Assembly (NCBI GenBank): GCA_002081555.1
Contig: KV921137.1
Coordinates: forward strand, 2,325 to 40,351
DNA: 38,027 nt
Direction: 5' to 3'
Source of the DNA: Protostelium mycophagum
Taxonomy: Eukaryota; Evosea; Variosea; Protosteliida; Protosteliaceae
Part shown: positions 13,215 to 24,847 of the stretch, one piece after another
Position numbering within the stretch: the stretch's first letter is position 1
How the letters are laid out: the number at the start of each line of letters is the position of its first letter
Made by a program: the position numbers and the translations under genes
The notes under the pieces: model-generated
Databases searched by the model: none
What the model was told of the DNA's origin: nothing
Seen by the model: the letters and a program-made list of their open reading frames with translations, nothing else

Positions 13215-14501
13215 ATGGTTGACTTTAAATCAGAGTACAAATTGATCGCGAAGAAAGGAGAGGGAACCTTCTCTGAAGTGGTGAAGGCGCAGGTTATAAA
13301 GACGAATAAGGTCGTCGCCATTAAGCGGATGAAGTCACAATATGACAGCATAGAACAAGTCAACAGTCTCAGAGAGATCCAAGCACTGAAGCGATTACAT
13401 CCGCATCCTTGCATCATCAAACTGTTGGAAGTGTTATAGTGAGTGATTTTCACAAAGTCATTTCGCTAAAATGAGCAGCGACAAGCCAACTGGCAGACTC
13501 TCACTTGTTTTCGAACTTATGGATATGAATATTTATGAACTCATCAGAGGACGGAAAACGTATCTTGCAGAGTCAAAAGTCAAGAGTTACATGTATCAGC
13601 TTCTTAAAGCCATCGATCACATGCACAGAAACGGAATCTTCCACCGCGACATCAAACCGGAGAATGTGAGAGTTTTTCGTTCTCATATACACTTGGCTCA
13701 TCGTAATCAGCTGCTGCTGTCACAGGATAATCTTAAATTGGCAGACTTTGGATCGTGCCGAGGCATCAAATCAAAGCAACCTTTCACAGAGTATATTTCC
13801 ACACGGTGGTACAGAGCTCCAGAGTGTCTTCTTACCGATGGATATTACAATCACAAGATGGATCTGTGGGGAGTGGGCTGCGTCATGTTTGAGATCTTGT
13901 CATTATATCCACTTTTTCCTGGTACAAACGAGTTGGACCAAATCCAAAAGATACACAACATCATGGGGACACCACCACCTGAGGCTCTCGCCAAGATGCG
14001 GAGGAGGTCAACACACATGAATTTCAATTTTCCACCCAAAGTTGGGACCGGCATCGACAAACTCCTCCCCAATGTGGGAGCGGATTGTTTGGATCTTCTA
14101 AAAAAACTCCTCGCGTACAACCCCGAAGAACGGTACTCATCGCGGCAATCACTCAAGCACCCCTATTTCAAAGAGCTCAGAGACGCGGAAAAGCGTGCCA
14201 GAAACCAAGGCATCAACCCAGGATCAGAACCAGACAGTCCGAGAGGATCCGATGATGGCGCCAATACATCAGTCACCACAAGCAAGTTGGAGAGCAGTAA
14301 GCTGCCACCAGAGAAGAAGTCAGGGGTATGTATCGACATCATGATGACATTGTCTGATTTGTAGAAGGAATTTACGCTGCCACAACTGACGAATAAGATT
14401 GCAAATAGTACCATCACTGGAGAGATAAATTTGCCTCCAATCAGTAAGCACCTACATTCCATCTGGCATCATCATACTCATTCCATACAGTGAGAATGTA
14501 G
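13215..14501 (+). CDS. MOK: MOK/RAGE-type ciliary serine/threonine kinase
   Basis: Exons 13215-13438, 13476-13665, 13711-14325, 14365-14443 and a tiny last exon 14491-14501 give about 372 aa. The kinase domain starts almost at residue 1. The Gly-rich loop is KGEGTFSEV and the catalytic Lys is in VAIKRMK. Family-specific runs are SIEQVNSLREIQALKRL and ELMDMNIYELIRGR. Catalytic HRDIKPEN, DFGSCR and the activation segment TEYISTRWYRAPECLLTDG match MOK (MAPK/MAK/MRK-overlapping kinase), with the TEY-like activation motif. The MOK/MAK/ICK group controls cilium or flagellum length in organisms that have them. Presence here suggests a flagellate stage or a retained role; that is inference. The second intron acceptor was set at 13710 so that LLLSQDNLKL aligns with the family. 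If the last intron is not removed, the stop is at 14493. Confidence 0.92.
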
Positions 14502-14593
14502 AGCTTCATTTTATGATGAGATTAGAGATTGCATCCAGATGCAGAGTTTCAACATGTTGACAATATAGTCGATAAATAGACTGTTTAAAGATT

Positions 14594-16722
14594 TTATATA
14601 AATGAGATATCGCCACGGATACTGTGGTACAATCTGTCATTCTTTCCACTCGGATGCACCGTAATCTTCGCGAATCTTCCGCAGTTGTTTGATGTCACCT
14701 TTCCTGGATTCACAAATAACGCTCCATCCACCTCCTATTTATAGATCAACAGGTGTACATCTCCGATGTACATATCATGTTTTTTCATTGTCATTATTAT
14801 TGGAAATCAAAATTTTCTACTGCAGATAAAAATACCTTGATGAATGGGGTCGCATTTGATGACAGAAACAGCAGATCAGGAGATGTTGGCATCGAAAACA
14901 TCGTGTGTCTGCTGATATCAACGAACCCATCTACAGCGGCAGGGAACATCGGGTAGTAACTATGGAGACGTCATGATGTGTAAATATGACGACATGTGAA
15001 GATCACCTTCTATGTCTCACAATGTGTTGGCAGATGCGCGCGAGAGGATCATCATTCATGTTCCTTGGTCGATCAATCTATTGTTCTATTTTTAGAGCGA
15101 TACTCACTTGGCGGCCTCTTCCTGCTCCATGTGTGACAGGATGTCATTTGTGGAGATACCGATACGCACTCCATTGATGTTGACAGTCGCCGGATTCGAC
15201 CAGAAGTGAACATTTGGTACTTCAAATGATGTTGAGAGAGGTGGCTGTGGAAATACAAAATATCCTTGGTGTCCATCAGATAATGAAGGCACCATGGCCA
15301 GTTGGACTCCTCCATGCTTCTTTAGAAACTTTGTGATGGGCCTCTGAACCTTCTCAATGAATAACCTCTCGGGGTCATAATTCAGATATTCGCTGTTGTT
15401 GACATCAACAAACGGTCCGGTCTGCAGGATTAAGTGGGATGATTATGAATGCATACATTATCGATGATTCACCATGATGACGAGATCAGGAGGATTGTTT
15501 GTGAGCATCTCGAGGAATGATTCCAAAGGCTCATATTCCATATTCTCATGACAAGACCAAGGTCCTGATGCCATCACGATGGACATTCCTTCCTCCATGC
15601 CGGTCACCGGTTCAAATGTGGGTGCTGGTGCCTTCGCACCATCAGTCATCCCATAACAGGAAATAACTATATACTCACAGTGTACATCTTGGTTGGAATA
15701 ATTAATTTTCCTGAAGGGTTGGGGCCCTCAAACATGACCACCTATAAATCTAAATTTAGATATTGTTTTTTTTTATAGGTGCACCTGTCCAGGAAATATC
15801 GTGTACTGTTCTAAATCTTTGTTGACGTGCACTCTGCATCTCAATTTACCTCCTTCTCCCTCTCTTGTGCTCTCGATCACAACTGCATCATGGTTAAGAC
15901 ATTTCATTCGCACAATGTCTTCTACCTGCATTATCTGTCAATTTTCCTTCTGTCTCTTGTACAACTCTTCCTGCTGCTATTACCGGTTCCTGTTATGATG
16001 AGCTATGTATAGACATGAAGAGAACATCGTCCACCTGGCAGGGCAGATGAAATCTGGTTGGTTTGACGTCATTAGCCTTCTGTATCAACTCTAACAGCTC
16101 CTCAGATTGTGTCTCCAATGCTTTAGATGTCAGGAAATGGGTCAAAAAATTCTTGTGATCACCTTCCACTCTATCGAGTGTTTTAGAGTTCATGTATGGT
16201 GTTGGGATCATCTGATTGAGCTCAGGATCTACGAAAATATCTAATTTATCCCCATTGTTCGAGCCAGATAAGTGTTCTATTCCCTCATTAAATGTAAAAT
16301 GGACCTGCGAGCACTTAATCAAGAATACAGAATGAGATAGGCTCACCTTTCCGCTGTTTAAGCGGTTTTTCCAAAAAGAGGGCTGTTGTTGATGTTGAAT
16401 CTTGATGGGATTTGATTTCGCAGAAGTAGATTTTGTTGGTGAGACTGGAGCTAATTTGGATTTCTTTGGCGTGCCGCGGGGTTCAGTTTGAGCATTTTGA
16501 TTGGATAAATGGACCTCATTTTCGTCTTCAGAATCCTCTTCCATAACATCATTACCGATTCCATAAAGTGATAAGACACTGTCAAACAGTTAAATCGGAG
16601 AATAATCATCAGAATTTGACCCACTCCTCTTTCTTGTCCTTTACATCCTTCTTTGTAAAGATTGGTGTCGCTGATTTCTTCACCAGCGAAGCAGCATTAG
16701 GTGGTCTTCTCGACGAGCTCAT
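14594..16722 (-). CDS. POLA2: DNA polymerase alpha subunit B
   Basis: Multi-exon gene with ATG at 16720-16722 (MSSSRRPPNAASLVKKSA) and stop at 14594-14596. It is the B (regulatory) subunit of the polymerase alpha-primase complex, which starts DNA synthesis at origins and Okazaki fragments. Visible family segments are VVMFEGPNPSGKLIIPTKMY (OB-fold), the phosphodiesterase-like core with MEYEPLESFLEMLTNNPPDL and GPFVDVNNSEYL, then DGHQGYFVFPQPPL and NPATVNINGVRIGISTNDIL. The C-terminal VNPGKVTSNNCGRF also matches. The N-terminal region is acidic and Ser/Pro-rich (PVSPTKSTS), typical of the CDK-phosphorylated linker. An E2F-type site lies 28 bp upstream of the ATG, which fits S-phase expression. 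Exact intron edges were not all fixed. Confidence 0.9.
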
Positions 16723-16749
16723 GGTGGTTTAAAATCTTCCGGTGCAACA

Positions 16750-16762
16750 TTTTGGCGGGAAA
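16750..16762 (+). promoter_or_regulatory. E2F-type site upstream of POLA2
   Basis: TTTTGGCGGGAAA matches the canonical E2F/DP site (TTTSSCGC core) and lies 28 bp upstream of the POLA2 start codon, in its 5' flank. In animals and plants polymerase alpha genes are E2F targets. Confidence 0.7.
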
Positions 16763-17350
16763 CATCATTGTAGAACTATGTAAATTTTATCGGATTTTCG
16801 AAGTTGTTTTGGACTTTTTCGCAGCCTCAAAATACACACCACGAGGCTCACCATGATGTACTAAGATGGTGGTGTCAAAGTTCAGACATGACCAGCCTTG
16901 CCCTTCTGCAGATTTGCTATACAGAGATTGGGTCATCATGCTGCTCACCACCCTTTTTACCTGTGTTAAATACAGAGAAGTCTATAAACAAAACAAATGA
17001 CATAAAGAGACAAAACAACACCAAATGACCCCTTTATACATCCTATCATAATTCATCATTATAAATTAAAACAACTGCTTCATCCCCTGTCAAAGACAAA
17101 GAATAAAACAACTTTCTTTATTAATCATGTCCTCAGTTCCATTGTCAATTCGAATCTCATTCTTACTGATAGAGGTCAATTATGACATTGATACAAGAAT
17201 AGAAACACAAAGCACACAATAATGCTTGCCTCACCACTCTCAGCGGCAGGGATGTGTCAAAGGGTGTTCTTAGCAGGCACAAATGTCAAGGCCGACATTA
17301 TTGGTTATTAACGATAATCGAACAATTATTTTTACTGATAGATTGTACTT
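16763..17350. other. Intergenic region, POLA2 5' flank to SPTLC1 3' end
   Basis: About 590 bp that probably include the POLA2 promoter and the SPTLC1 3' UTR. Open frames on the plus strand are short and lack family resemblance. No repeat or RNA gene was recognised. Confidence 0.5.
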
Positions 17351-20206
17351 TTATTTGGATGAGACGTTCTTGACAGCAGCCAGAACAACTTCAGCAGCAG
17401 AAGTGATCTGCTTCTTTGAGAGAGCGGCAGAGATGGAGACTCTGATTGATGCGGCGGGTAAGAACTTCTCGTTCTGGTGGACATACTTTGCACGTGTCAA
17501 GAAGACACCGTTGACAAGAGCCTGTCATCATGTCAAATTACAACTTGTACCCCAAGCAAATAAAACCATCTTCTCATTGAAATGAAACTGAAAGTACGTA
17601 AACTTACAGCATCTACAATCCTCTGCAAGACACTCTCGTCTTGGAATCTGTCACCAGAGGGGTTGGACAATCTAAAGTGGACCAAGGGTGAGAGGGGGGA
17701 GGAGGTGATCTGTACATATTCAGTTTCCCGCCATTTTTTGAATTTGAAAAAGTGACCTTGAGGAAGCCGTTGGCGGGGAAAACTTTGACAAAAGTTTGAA
17801 TGTTCTGCTTCAAATTGTCCAGCAACTGGGGCTCTGTAGACCGTCAATCTTCTATTCACTTTCAAGTGCAATGAAATGATACCAAAAATAGGTCTTGAAT
17901 AATGACCCTTTGTGCCAAAAATAGATCTTATCGATGTACAAGTAGATCAACAAAATACACTTTTCACTTGCAAGTTACATGAAATGCAGAGTAGATTTGA
18001 TATGGATATGTATATGGATATGTATGGATATGGATATGGATATGGATATGTATGTGGATGTGGATATGGATATGGATATGTATATGTATGTGTATGTGTA
18101 TATGTATATGGATATGGGTATTACCTTCTTCTAGTATGTCGAATGCAGCAATGGATGCTGTGGCAAGGAGAGGAGGTAATGAGCAGGAGTAGACATATCC
18201 AGATGAATTGAGACGCTATTCTTATGAATACAGATGCGACAGATCATTGTAGATCTGGAAGATGTACATGAAGAGTGAGGAATTTGTGTTGCGGCTCTGC
18301 TGCAGAAAGAATGATATTGCCACAGATCACTTTCGAAAAATCAATTGCTGCACAAGCATTGTCTTCCCCCTCAGATTTTACGAGCCTAAAAATAGAATCA
18401 CTGTGCTACGGCAAAGCCGCACATCCACATCAACTTGAATGAGTCTCATGATGAGATGGTCACCTGGAAGTAGACAATGCTGACGTCACCACAGCAGAAT
18501 CCTCCGACAGAGCTCGTCGCAGCCTCCAAATTTCCGGTCAAAATATCAATATCGGTGATCTACACACGTCATCATCGACCCAGACCATGTGATGACGTCA
18601 TATTACGTACGGGCACGTTGTGGTGTTCTGCGGTTCCTCTGCCTGTCTTTCCGAGTACTCCGATTCCGTATGTATCATCCATAATGATTCGGTAACAGTA
18701 CTTCTCCTTAAGTTTCATTATCTTATCGAGGGGTGCCACATCACCGTAATTCAAATAGAGTCCTGGGTATCTCAGTATGTATTATGGAGTTGAGTGTGGC
18801 ATCTACAACGCCTTGAGAGGCGTATTTTCGGTCGTTGTGAATTTGAGGTGTTTTTTTGGCACAGTATAGGTGCGGCGCTGCCGCAGTGTGTATATCTCTG
18901 TAATCTTTGGCTGCGAGGGATTTGTAGTTTTGCCGCTGAGCATTTCTGATCCGCATTCTGAACAACTTTGCAGCACGCGATAACACTTCTTATAGACTTC
19001 TGGTAAATAATGAAAATAAAATTCGACCTTCTACAATGATCCATCTTCTGGTGATCTTACGGCCGGTGGCCATGTCCTCATCCTTCTTCATTCAGAAAAA
19101 GAATGTTTCATTTTGACCGACCTTGATCTGCTCGAGTATGCGGGTGAGGTCATTGACATCATTATGTTCGAACCAGTGGACCTCAGCACGTGATAACTTA
19201 GCACCAGTCTGGAGAGCATAGCTCACTCCCTTGTCACTGTAATACTTTAGTCATGGATAGAAATTGTCAGTCATCTTGATCTGTGATTTATTTACATGTT
19301 TTGCAGTGCAGAATATAACATTCATATACAAGGATATGTCGTTGATGTCATCCCATTTGAACGAAGAAAAATCTTTAGAACTTACACAACGAGGATGTCA
19401 CCACGTCCAGAGAAGGCAGGTATGGCAGAAGAAACTGTCGCAAATCCGTAAGAGTAAATGCAGCAGTCAGCTGCACCCAAAAAGTTCTTAATCCTCTTCT
19501 CCAGATCGAGATGTGAGTCTGTCATGTTCAATTATTGTCTGAAGAGATGGTCTTTTGAACATAATTTGCATGTATCAAGAGGTTTGCAGCAATTATTGCG
19601 TATAGAGTGATAATGTGATATCATCGTATCATCATACCGATTGTGCCGTTGAAACCACGAGGGCCGCAGGTACCTGTGCCATACTTTCTTAATGTGGCGA
19701 CAGCTTGGTCCTTTATAGGTGAGATTTATTTCTAAGGAGCGGAATTACCTCGACTCTCTTGTTGTTGATCATACCCAAAAAGTTGTGTCTAGCAAGGTGG
19801 AGGATCTCCTTTCCATCGATGACGACATGAGTAGTGGTTGAGCTGAAAATTTAGTAAAAATAATCGTCGTAACCACGCTTACCTTTCCACAATTGGAGCA
19901 TCATCATCCAACTCCATAAGAGGTGTTCTCTTAGGGACCAGGGGTAGAGGGGTCCAGTTATCCATGACCTCATCGATTTCCTGAGGACATTAACGCTAAT
20001 GAATTGAAACACTCATCCACCTTTTCTGTGAGAGGCTTTTCAGTGTTGGCTTGCGGCCGGCGGAAGAGGATGTAAAGAACAAAAATCAACAGAAGTAAGT
20101 CAATAAACAGCTGTCCCAAGTTCATCCCCGAGAGAATGGGAGGCAAGAGTGCCTCTACCCATTCGTCCACGCTGGTCAGATCTGCAATGTTGTGGTAAAG
20201 AGACAT
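17351..20206 (-). CDS. SPTLC1: Serine palmitoyltransferase subunit 1 (LCB1)
   Basis: Multi-exon gene, ATG at 20204-20206, stop at 17351-17353. It is the first-step enzyme of sphingoid base synthesis (serine + palmitoyl-CoA), acting in the ER with LCB2. The N-terminus carries a membrane segment ([16 protein letters not shown]). The AOAT-fold core shows [29 protein letters not shown] (with the conserved Cys of the disease-linked C133 position), then [28 protein letters not shown] and [18 protein letters not shown]. As expected for the LCB1 subunit, the region after GGFCCG lacks the PLP-binding Lys, which is supplied by LCB2. Three introns are long: 17835-18124 (with a microsatellite), 18216-18473 (258 bp) and 18763-19027 (265 bp). 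The last two carry copies of the TGCGGC-N3-GCCGCA hairpin. Confidence 0.93.
17999..18119 (+). repeat. GGATAT-type microsatellite
   Basis: About 120 bp of an imperfect hexamer array (GGATAT with TATGTA and TGTGTA variants) inside a 290-bp SPTLC1 intron. On the gene's own strand it reads ATATCC. Likely polymorphic in length. Confidence 0.9.
18290..18304. repeat. Intronic hairpin TGCGGC-TCT-GCTGCA (copy 2)
   Basis: Lies in SPTLC1 intron 18216-18473, 102 bp from copy 3. One mismatch in the arm. Confidence 0.75.
18407..18421. repeat. Intronic hairpin TACGGC-AAA-GCCGCA (copy 3)
   Basis: Second hairpin in the same 258-bp SPTLC1 intron as copy 2, with one mismatch at the outer arm. Confidence 0.75.
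18871..18885. repeat. Intronic hairpin TGCGGC-GCT-GCCGCA (copy 4)
   Basis: Perfect 6-bp arms with a 3-nt loop, inside the 265-bp SPTLC1 intron 18763-19027. Confidence 0.85.
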
Positions 20207-20586
20207 GTTTGCCCCGGAAGTGAAAGGAACACCACCAACACAGGAGTTTTCCGCGCAGAAACAAGAGATTAAATTGGCACACTACAACTAGACAATTATA
20301 TTGTTAATTCCACTTTCTCAATGATCTGTTGCACAAAGAATAAATTGTACAAAAAAATGGAAATAATCTCACCTTGGTTATTATCCCAAGACAGAAATTA
20401 CCTGCATGGCGATCAAGAGCTTATAATGGCACAACCAAACAAATCAAAAGATGGTTCAAAGGAGTAACCGATGTGGTCACAATAATAAAAATATCTACAG
20501 CATCACCTGGTGTTAGTCTCTACAATAGTGTAGAAAGAGCGGATATTTAATGAAAGTCATTTACAAACTGCATCTGGGACAACACC
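20207..20586. promoter_or_regulatory. Divergent promoter region SPTLC1 / AMPK beta
   Basis: About 380 bp between two divergent start codons. AT-rich, with a CTCTACAATAG word near 20518. No clear TATA box or known factor site. Confidence 0.55.
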
Positions 20587-22045
20587 ATGGGTATATCTAG
20601 TTCCACTGAGGAGAAAACAGCAAAGACAACAAAAACAACCTTGTCAAGTTCTGTGGGGGTCAACATCAATAATAGAGCGAATACACGCGTTCCATCTGGA
20701 AATGAGGACGATCGTCCTTTATATGTCGGCTCTCCTAACGATCGAGATGTTCCTCTTCCATTGGCATCCCCAATGAAAATACAGATATCAGAATCGGTTT
20801 ATTCTTCACAATCGAAAGGTGATTTGTCCAGGATTAAAATTGTTGACCCAGGTAGCTCGAAGGAGAATAGGTTCTAGTGATGAATTTGAGGATGTAGAGA
20901 GTGGAGAGTTACTTCCAACTGTTTTTTCATGGAAGCACGGTGGCAAGAGTATTTATTTATCAGGTATCTATATAGATAAAAATTTATCATCTGCATTTTC
21001 TGTGCATCATTGTAGGATCGACTGCTCATAGTGGCAGGCACATTTAATAACTGGAAAGAGAGGATCCCAATGCAAGAATCTCATGGCGATTTCACTGTCA
21101 TACAGAGTTTACCTCCAGGAGTGCACTATTATAGATTCATTGTGGATGGAAAATGGCAGACGGATCCTGGCCTCCCCGTGGTCACCGATGCTGAGGGAGA
21201 GGTACTTATTTCTATTGTTGCATCTATTTTTATGGAAGTGTTTCGTCTAAATGTCCTTCTCATTACACCTAATTTTTGTGCACCTGATGAAATCGAACAT
21301 CTCCCTTTTGTCATCTGTCTTGTCTAAATGTAACTCAATACTTTACTTCAAGACAATTCCAGCATGTCTTGCCTCTTTGTCTTTGAAGAAAAGACTCAGT
21401 CATACACGACACAAAATGGATCAATTTTCCACATCTTTGTATTTATTTTAATATGATACAGGTAAATAACATTGTCGAAATAAAAGCGATGCGGGGTGAA
21501 GAGAATTCAATTCTGGCGGGACCAGCGAGCAACAGCCCCCCTGGTACTTATGGACAAGAGGTAATTTTCACTGAATTATTATTAGATTCTCGAGGAAATT
21601 TCTGACACGTCTGACCTGACATTGATAGGTCCGACTTCCCTCTCCTCCAAAAGCTCGACCTGGGTCGGCCGCTGCGTCTACAACACAGAGCTCCTCCCCT
21701 CCCTCCCTCCCGCCCCATCTCATGCGGGCCTTGCTCAACACCTCCCCCCCCTCTAAATTCGACCCCTCCCTCCTCCCTCTACCACACCACGTCATGTTGA
21801 ATCATTTTTACTCACTACCGAGACCTGATGATGACATCATCATCTTAGGTGAGCTATTTTTACATCGTTGTAGTTGCTTAAACAAACCCTCTGTACACTC
21901 CACCCTCCTGATGAATAGATTGTTGAAAAATCCAGGTGTCACACAAAGATACAAGGCCAAATTTGTGACCACAGTGTTCTATAAACCGATACCGATAGAC
22001 TATGGCCCTGACTCCTCCTCCAATAATTCTGACCAAGATGAATAA
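20587..22045 (+). CDS. PRKAB: AMP-activated protein kinase beta subunit
   Basis: Six exons (20587-20818, 20856-20963, 21038-21201, 21462-21560, 21629-21848, 21936-22045) give 310 aa. The scaffold subunit of the AMPK energy-sensing complex. The N-terminus MGISSS is a classic myristoylation signal (Gly2, Ser6). A CBM48 glycogen-binding domain follows (PTVFSWKHGGKSIYLSG, then TFNNWKERIPM, VHYYRFIVDGKWQTDP). The C-terminal ASC domain, which binds alpha and gamma subunits, shows HHVMLNHFYSLPRPDDD and VTQRYKAKFVTTVFYKPIPI. The region between them is unusually Ser/Pro-rich. The acceptor at 21037 was chosen because it restores SGTFNNW; the nearer AG at 21015 does not. The intron at 21202-21461 is 260 bp, in the long class, but has no TGCGGC hairpin. 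Orthology is clear. Confidence 0.95.
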
Positions 22046-22275
22046 ACATAAAAATGTACATTATTCAATATATTTTGTCCAAGAATTACTGGACTTTGTG
22101 TTGGGTGTAAACTAGTTCGAAGAGGTCACAATTAAAAGGCATTGGTTGTCTATAAAGAGAGGTCTATTTGGTTCCAGCTTCTGCGTGGGAAATAATTTTT
22201 TTAGGTTTGTAGAAGCGGCCGATTACGCAAAGAAAGCAACAGATGAAGAATAAAGAAGACATCACCCACACAATC

Positions 22276-24385
22276 ATGGCCGGATCAGAAGGTTCAATAC
22301 GGCCGCCTTTTGATCAGAATGCTTCTATGAAGAGAATCATTCCGGCACTGCAATATGCCACTCTGGCTGTGGATTTCGACAAGAAAGGGAGCATATTAGC
22401 TGCAATAACAAATTATAAATTAGCTGTAAGTTTTTTTCATCAGACCTTTGCTTCTTAACACATCTAGATACGGATTTTAGATCATGAGCTGAACATCGTT
22501 CCGGATGAGAACAAAACGAAGATAGAAACTCTGGTATTGTCTCATTCACAGATTTTTGTTCTGATGAGCACAGCTTCAACAATATAGGGATCGATTGGAT
22601 GAATTGGAAAAGGTTTCGCCTCTCTCTCCACTCTCGTAAGTCTTGAATACAACAGAAAACGATCTGAGATTTCAGTTCGAGGTATTCTATGAGCCAACCG
22701 GGGAGTCGCAGTGAATATGCAGAAGAGACATCGACGAAAACTGTGAGTATCTCGAAAGACGATCTCCTAACATTGTCAGAATGTTGCAGACCTGCCCCCC
22801 TCTAATACTGCACTCCAACCATTCTGGCTGATGAGAGTATTTTCAAAGACGATCGTCAGTGGTGGATATCTAACTCCAGACATCTGGCTCTCGGCATCGA
22901 CATGGTCCGTCTTCATCATTTTCGATTCATGGTGCGGCTCTGCCGTGCACAAATTCCTCTTTATCCATAGTGTCTTTGTTGCGGCAGTGCCGCAGTGTTT
23001 CTTCTTGCAACTCTAAATCCTCTTCCACAGACACCTGCGGAAACACTATAACTTGTACAAAGAAGACATTAAAAATGGATTTTGAACCGCTCTCTGCGGC
23101 AACGGCCGACATAGAGGCTCTAATGATCAGCATGAGTAACAGATCAAAATTAAATGTGGCAGGACTTTGACGGGAAGCAAAGGAAACTTGGGTGTTTCCA
23201 CGAAGCAAGCGAATAACGAAACACTCTTGGGTTTATTGTTGAAATTACACGAACTCAAGGTAGAAGACCAAGAAGCCGTTACGAAGGTATTTTTTATGAT
23301 AGCTTTTAGAGGGTTTAGAGGGTTTCGTGTTGAATGTTTTGGTGTGTGATTTGTTTTCGCGGGATTGTCTCCTTTTCGTGGAAAACGCGGTGGAAAACGG
23401 TTTGGCGCCAAATTCATAACAAATACCAGACGAAAAATAAAATTGACACCATCTTGCAGAATGGAATAAATGTTATTTCGCTGATGTGTACTAGGAACTT
23501 GAAGGATTCTGCACACAAATTGGACTTATACAGAACAACCTATCAAAAGCACTAGGATATGTACCCGAGTATACTGATCAAGATGTTCCAAAGAAGGTGA
23601 TCGTATTTATTTTAACATGAAATCATTCATTTGTTTTTTATCTCTGTCGCAACAAGTTTTACATATCTTCTGCGAAGGAAACATACAGACTCGTGTTTTT
23701 GTGTTACGGCTAGAGAGATACAATACACGATTTTGTCTCTGCGAGACATGAGTACGGGGTTGTGCATAACCCTGCAGCTATCCTGCACAAAAAGGACTAT
23801 CTCCACAAGAAAATATCTTCACATTGAAGAAATTGTATTCACTTGACACAGGAGAAGGGCATCGGTATGGGCTTCAAAAAAGTCGGAGAAAAAATAGCCA
23901 GAGGTGCAAAAGAGATTGCCAGCCGAACGCAAAAGACGTGAGACGATTCGATGTCATGTGCATGTGTCTTCATCATATGAAGGTGTCATCTCACGATGTG
24001 CAGGGATGAGCCGAATTATGTTGTGACATTACAAAAACTTTTTGATTCCAGCCAAATTTTAGGTACACCATTTTTTATGAATTTTTTTGATAATTTATTT
24101 TTTATGATCAATTTTGGACGATACCGCACATTTATACGGTTACTACCGTCCAAAAAATAGACGTGATACTGTAAACTTTTTTAAATAAATGAATAATATT
24201 GTACAGGTCGGTGCATTGAGCATTACCAAGGAAAACCACAAAGCGCATCGCTTAGCAACAGCTTGCGAAGAGTGAGCGAGTTCTACAGCGTTGTAATCTG
24301 CAATATCGTGGTGAAGGACCTCAACTCTCAAGTTAGGAAAGCCATGAAGGCAAATCTCAAAGGACTCTCGAAGAGCTATAAATGA
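22276..24385 (+). CDS. MIT-domain protein, conserved, function unknown
   Basis: Ten exons join in frame: 22276-22425, 22468-22533, 22574-22635, 22676-22742, 22780-22904, 23163-23286, 23495-23596, 23852-23937, 24004-24062 and 24207-24385, 339 aa. An in-frame ATG at 22243 would add 11 residues. The N-terminal helices (ALQYATLAVDFDKKGSILAA, RILDHELNIV) look like an MIT domain, which binds ESCRT-III tails. The middle segment PFWLMRVFSKTIVSGGYLTP and the C-terminal RRVSEFYSVVICNIVVKDLN resemble a fungal/plant family of MIT proteins without a settled function. The 258-bp intron 22905-23162 was fixed by joining STW to TLTGSKGNLGVSTKQ; it holds two hairpins. The gene lies about 3.2 kb upstream of VPS4, another MIT protein. 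An ESCRT or endosomal role is inference. Confidence 0.75.
22933..22947. repeat. Intronic hairpin TGCGGC-TCT-GCCGTG (copy 5)
   Basis: In the MIT-protein intron 22905-23162. Followed by CACAAATTCCTC, which also follows copy 2 when that copy is read on the opposite strand, so some flanking sequence may be shared. Confidence 0.7.
22980..22994. repeat. Intronic hairpin TGCGGC-AGT-GCCGCA (copy 6)
   Basis: Perfect arms, 32 bp after copy 5 in the same 258-bp intron. Confidence 0.85.
23401..23412. promoter_or_regulatory. E2F-like palindrome TTTGGCGCCAAA in intron
   Basis: Perfect palindrome in the intron between exons 23163-23286 and 23495-23596 of the MIT-protein gene. It shares its core with the two sites in the Aurora gene. 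Regulatory use inside this intron is unproven. Confidence 0.45.
24112..24155. repeat. Nested hairpin in last intron of MIT-protein gene
   Basis: TTTTGGACGATA at 24112-24123 pairs with TACCGTCCAAAA at 24144-24155 with one mismatch. An inner ACCG/CGGT stem extends the structure. It lies in the AT-rich intron 24063-24206. Confidence 0.55.
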
Positions 24386-24847
24386 ATTATAAATGAATTC
24401 TCATTTTATTTTTATTTTTATTTATTTTTTCTTCATTTTCTTGTTATCTGCGGGGCCGTTCCCGTTGCCTTTTCTGAGATTTTTAGAAGAAAAAAAAGAG
24501 AAATTTCACCTTTTGTTTTTGCCGGCGGGGTCTAAGGAGGGGGAAGGCTGGGGGAATCAGACATAATATAAAATAAAATAAATTTTATTTTGTGCCATCA
24601 AGAATCTTGAAGGTGTCTTGACTATTCTTCGCCGCGTTAACATACCGCAACTTTTACGGTAAGGTGAACAATTTTCGGTGCACAAAATATTTTTTGGTAC
24701 TGCACCATTTCTTTTTGTGAGAAGCAGCTATTAAGAATAGAAAATAAATTTTGTATTATATCTTGAAGATTTGAATAAAGTACCTGAGTAGCATTGGTAC
24801 CCTCATCTTGTATCCCGTTTTCTGCTTTCGAATACTGCATAATATCA
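24386..24847. other. Convergent AT-rich intergenic region
   Basis: Between the stop codons of the MIT-protein gene and MED6. Long A/T runs (TTTATTTTTATTTTTATT near 24405) and one G-rich patch (24528-24556). No coding frame or RNA gene was seen. Confidence 0.55.

Noticed and set aside
18216-18400. Long open frame with [15 protein letters not shown] on the minus strand
   Set aside because: It lies wholly in the SPTLC1 intron; the flanking exons join directly (IVYFQ to [11 protein letters not shown]) as in the family.
23075-23162. Open frame starting MDFEPLSAATADIEALM in the MIT-protein region
   Set aside because: Keeping it as an exon breaks the frame with the next conserved block. Removing 22905-23162 as one intron joins STW to TLTGSKGNLG in frame and matches the family.
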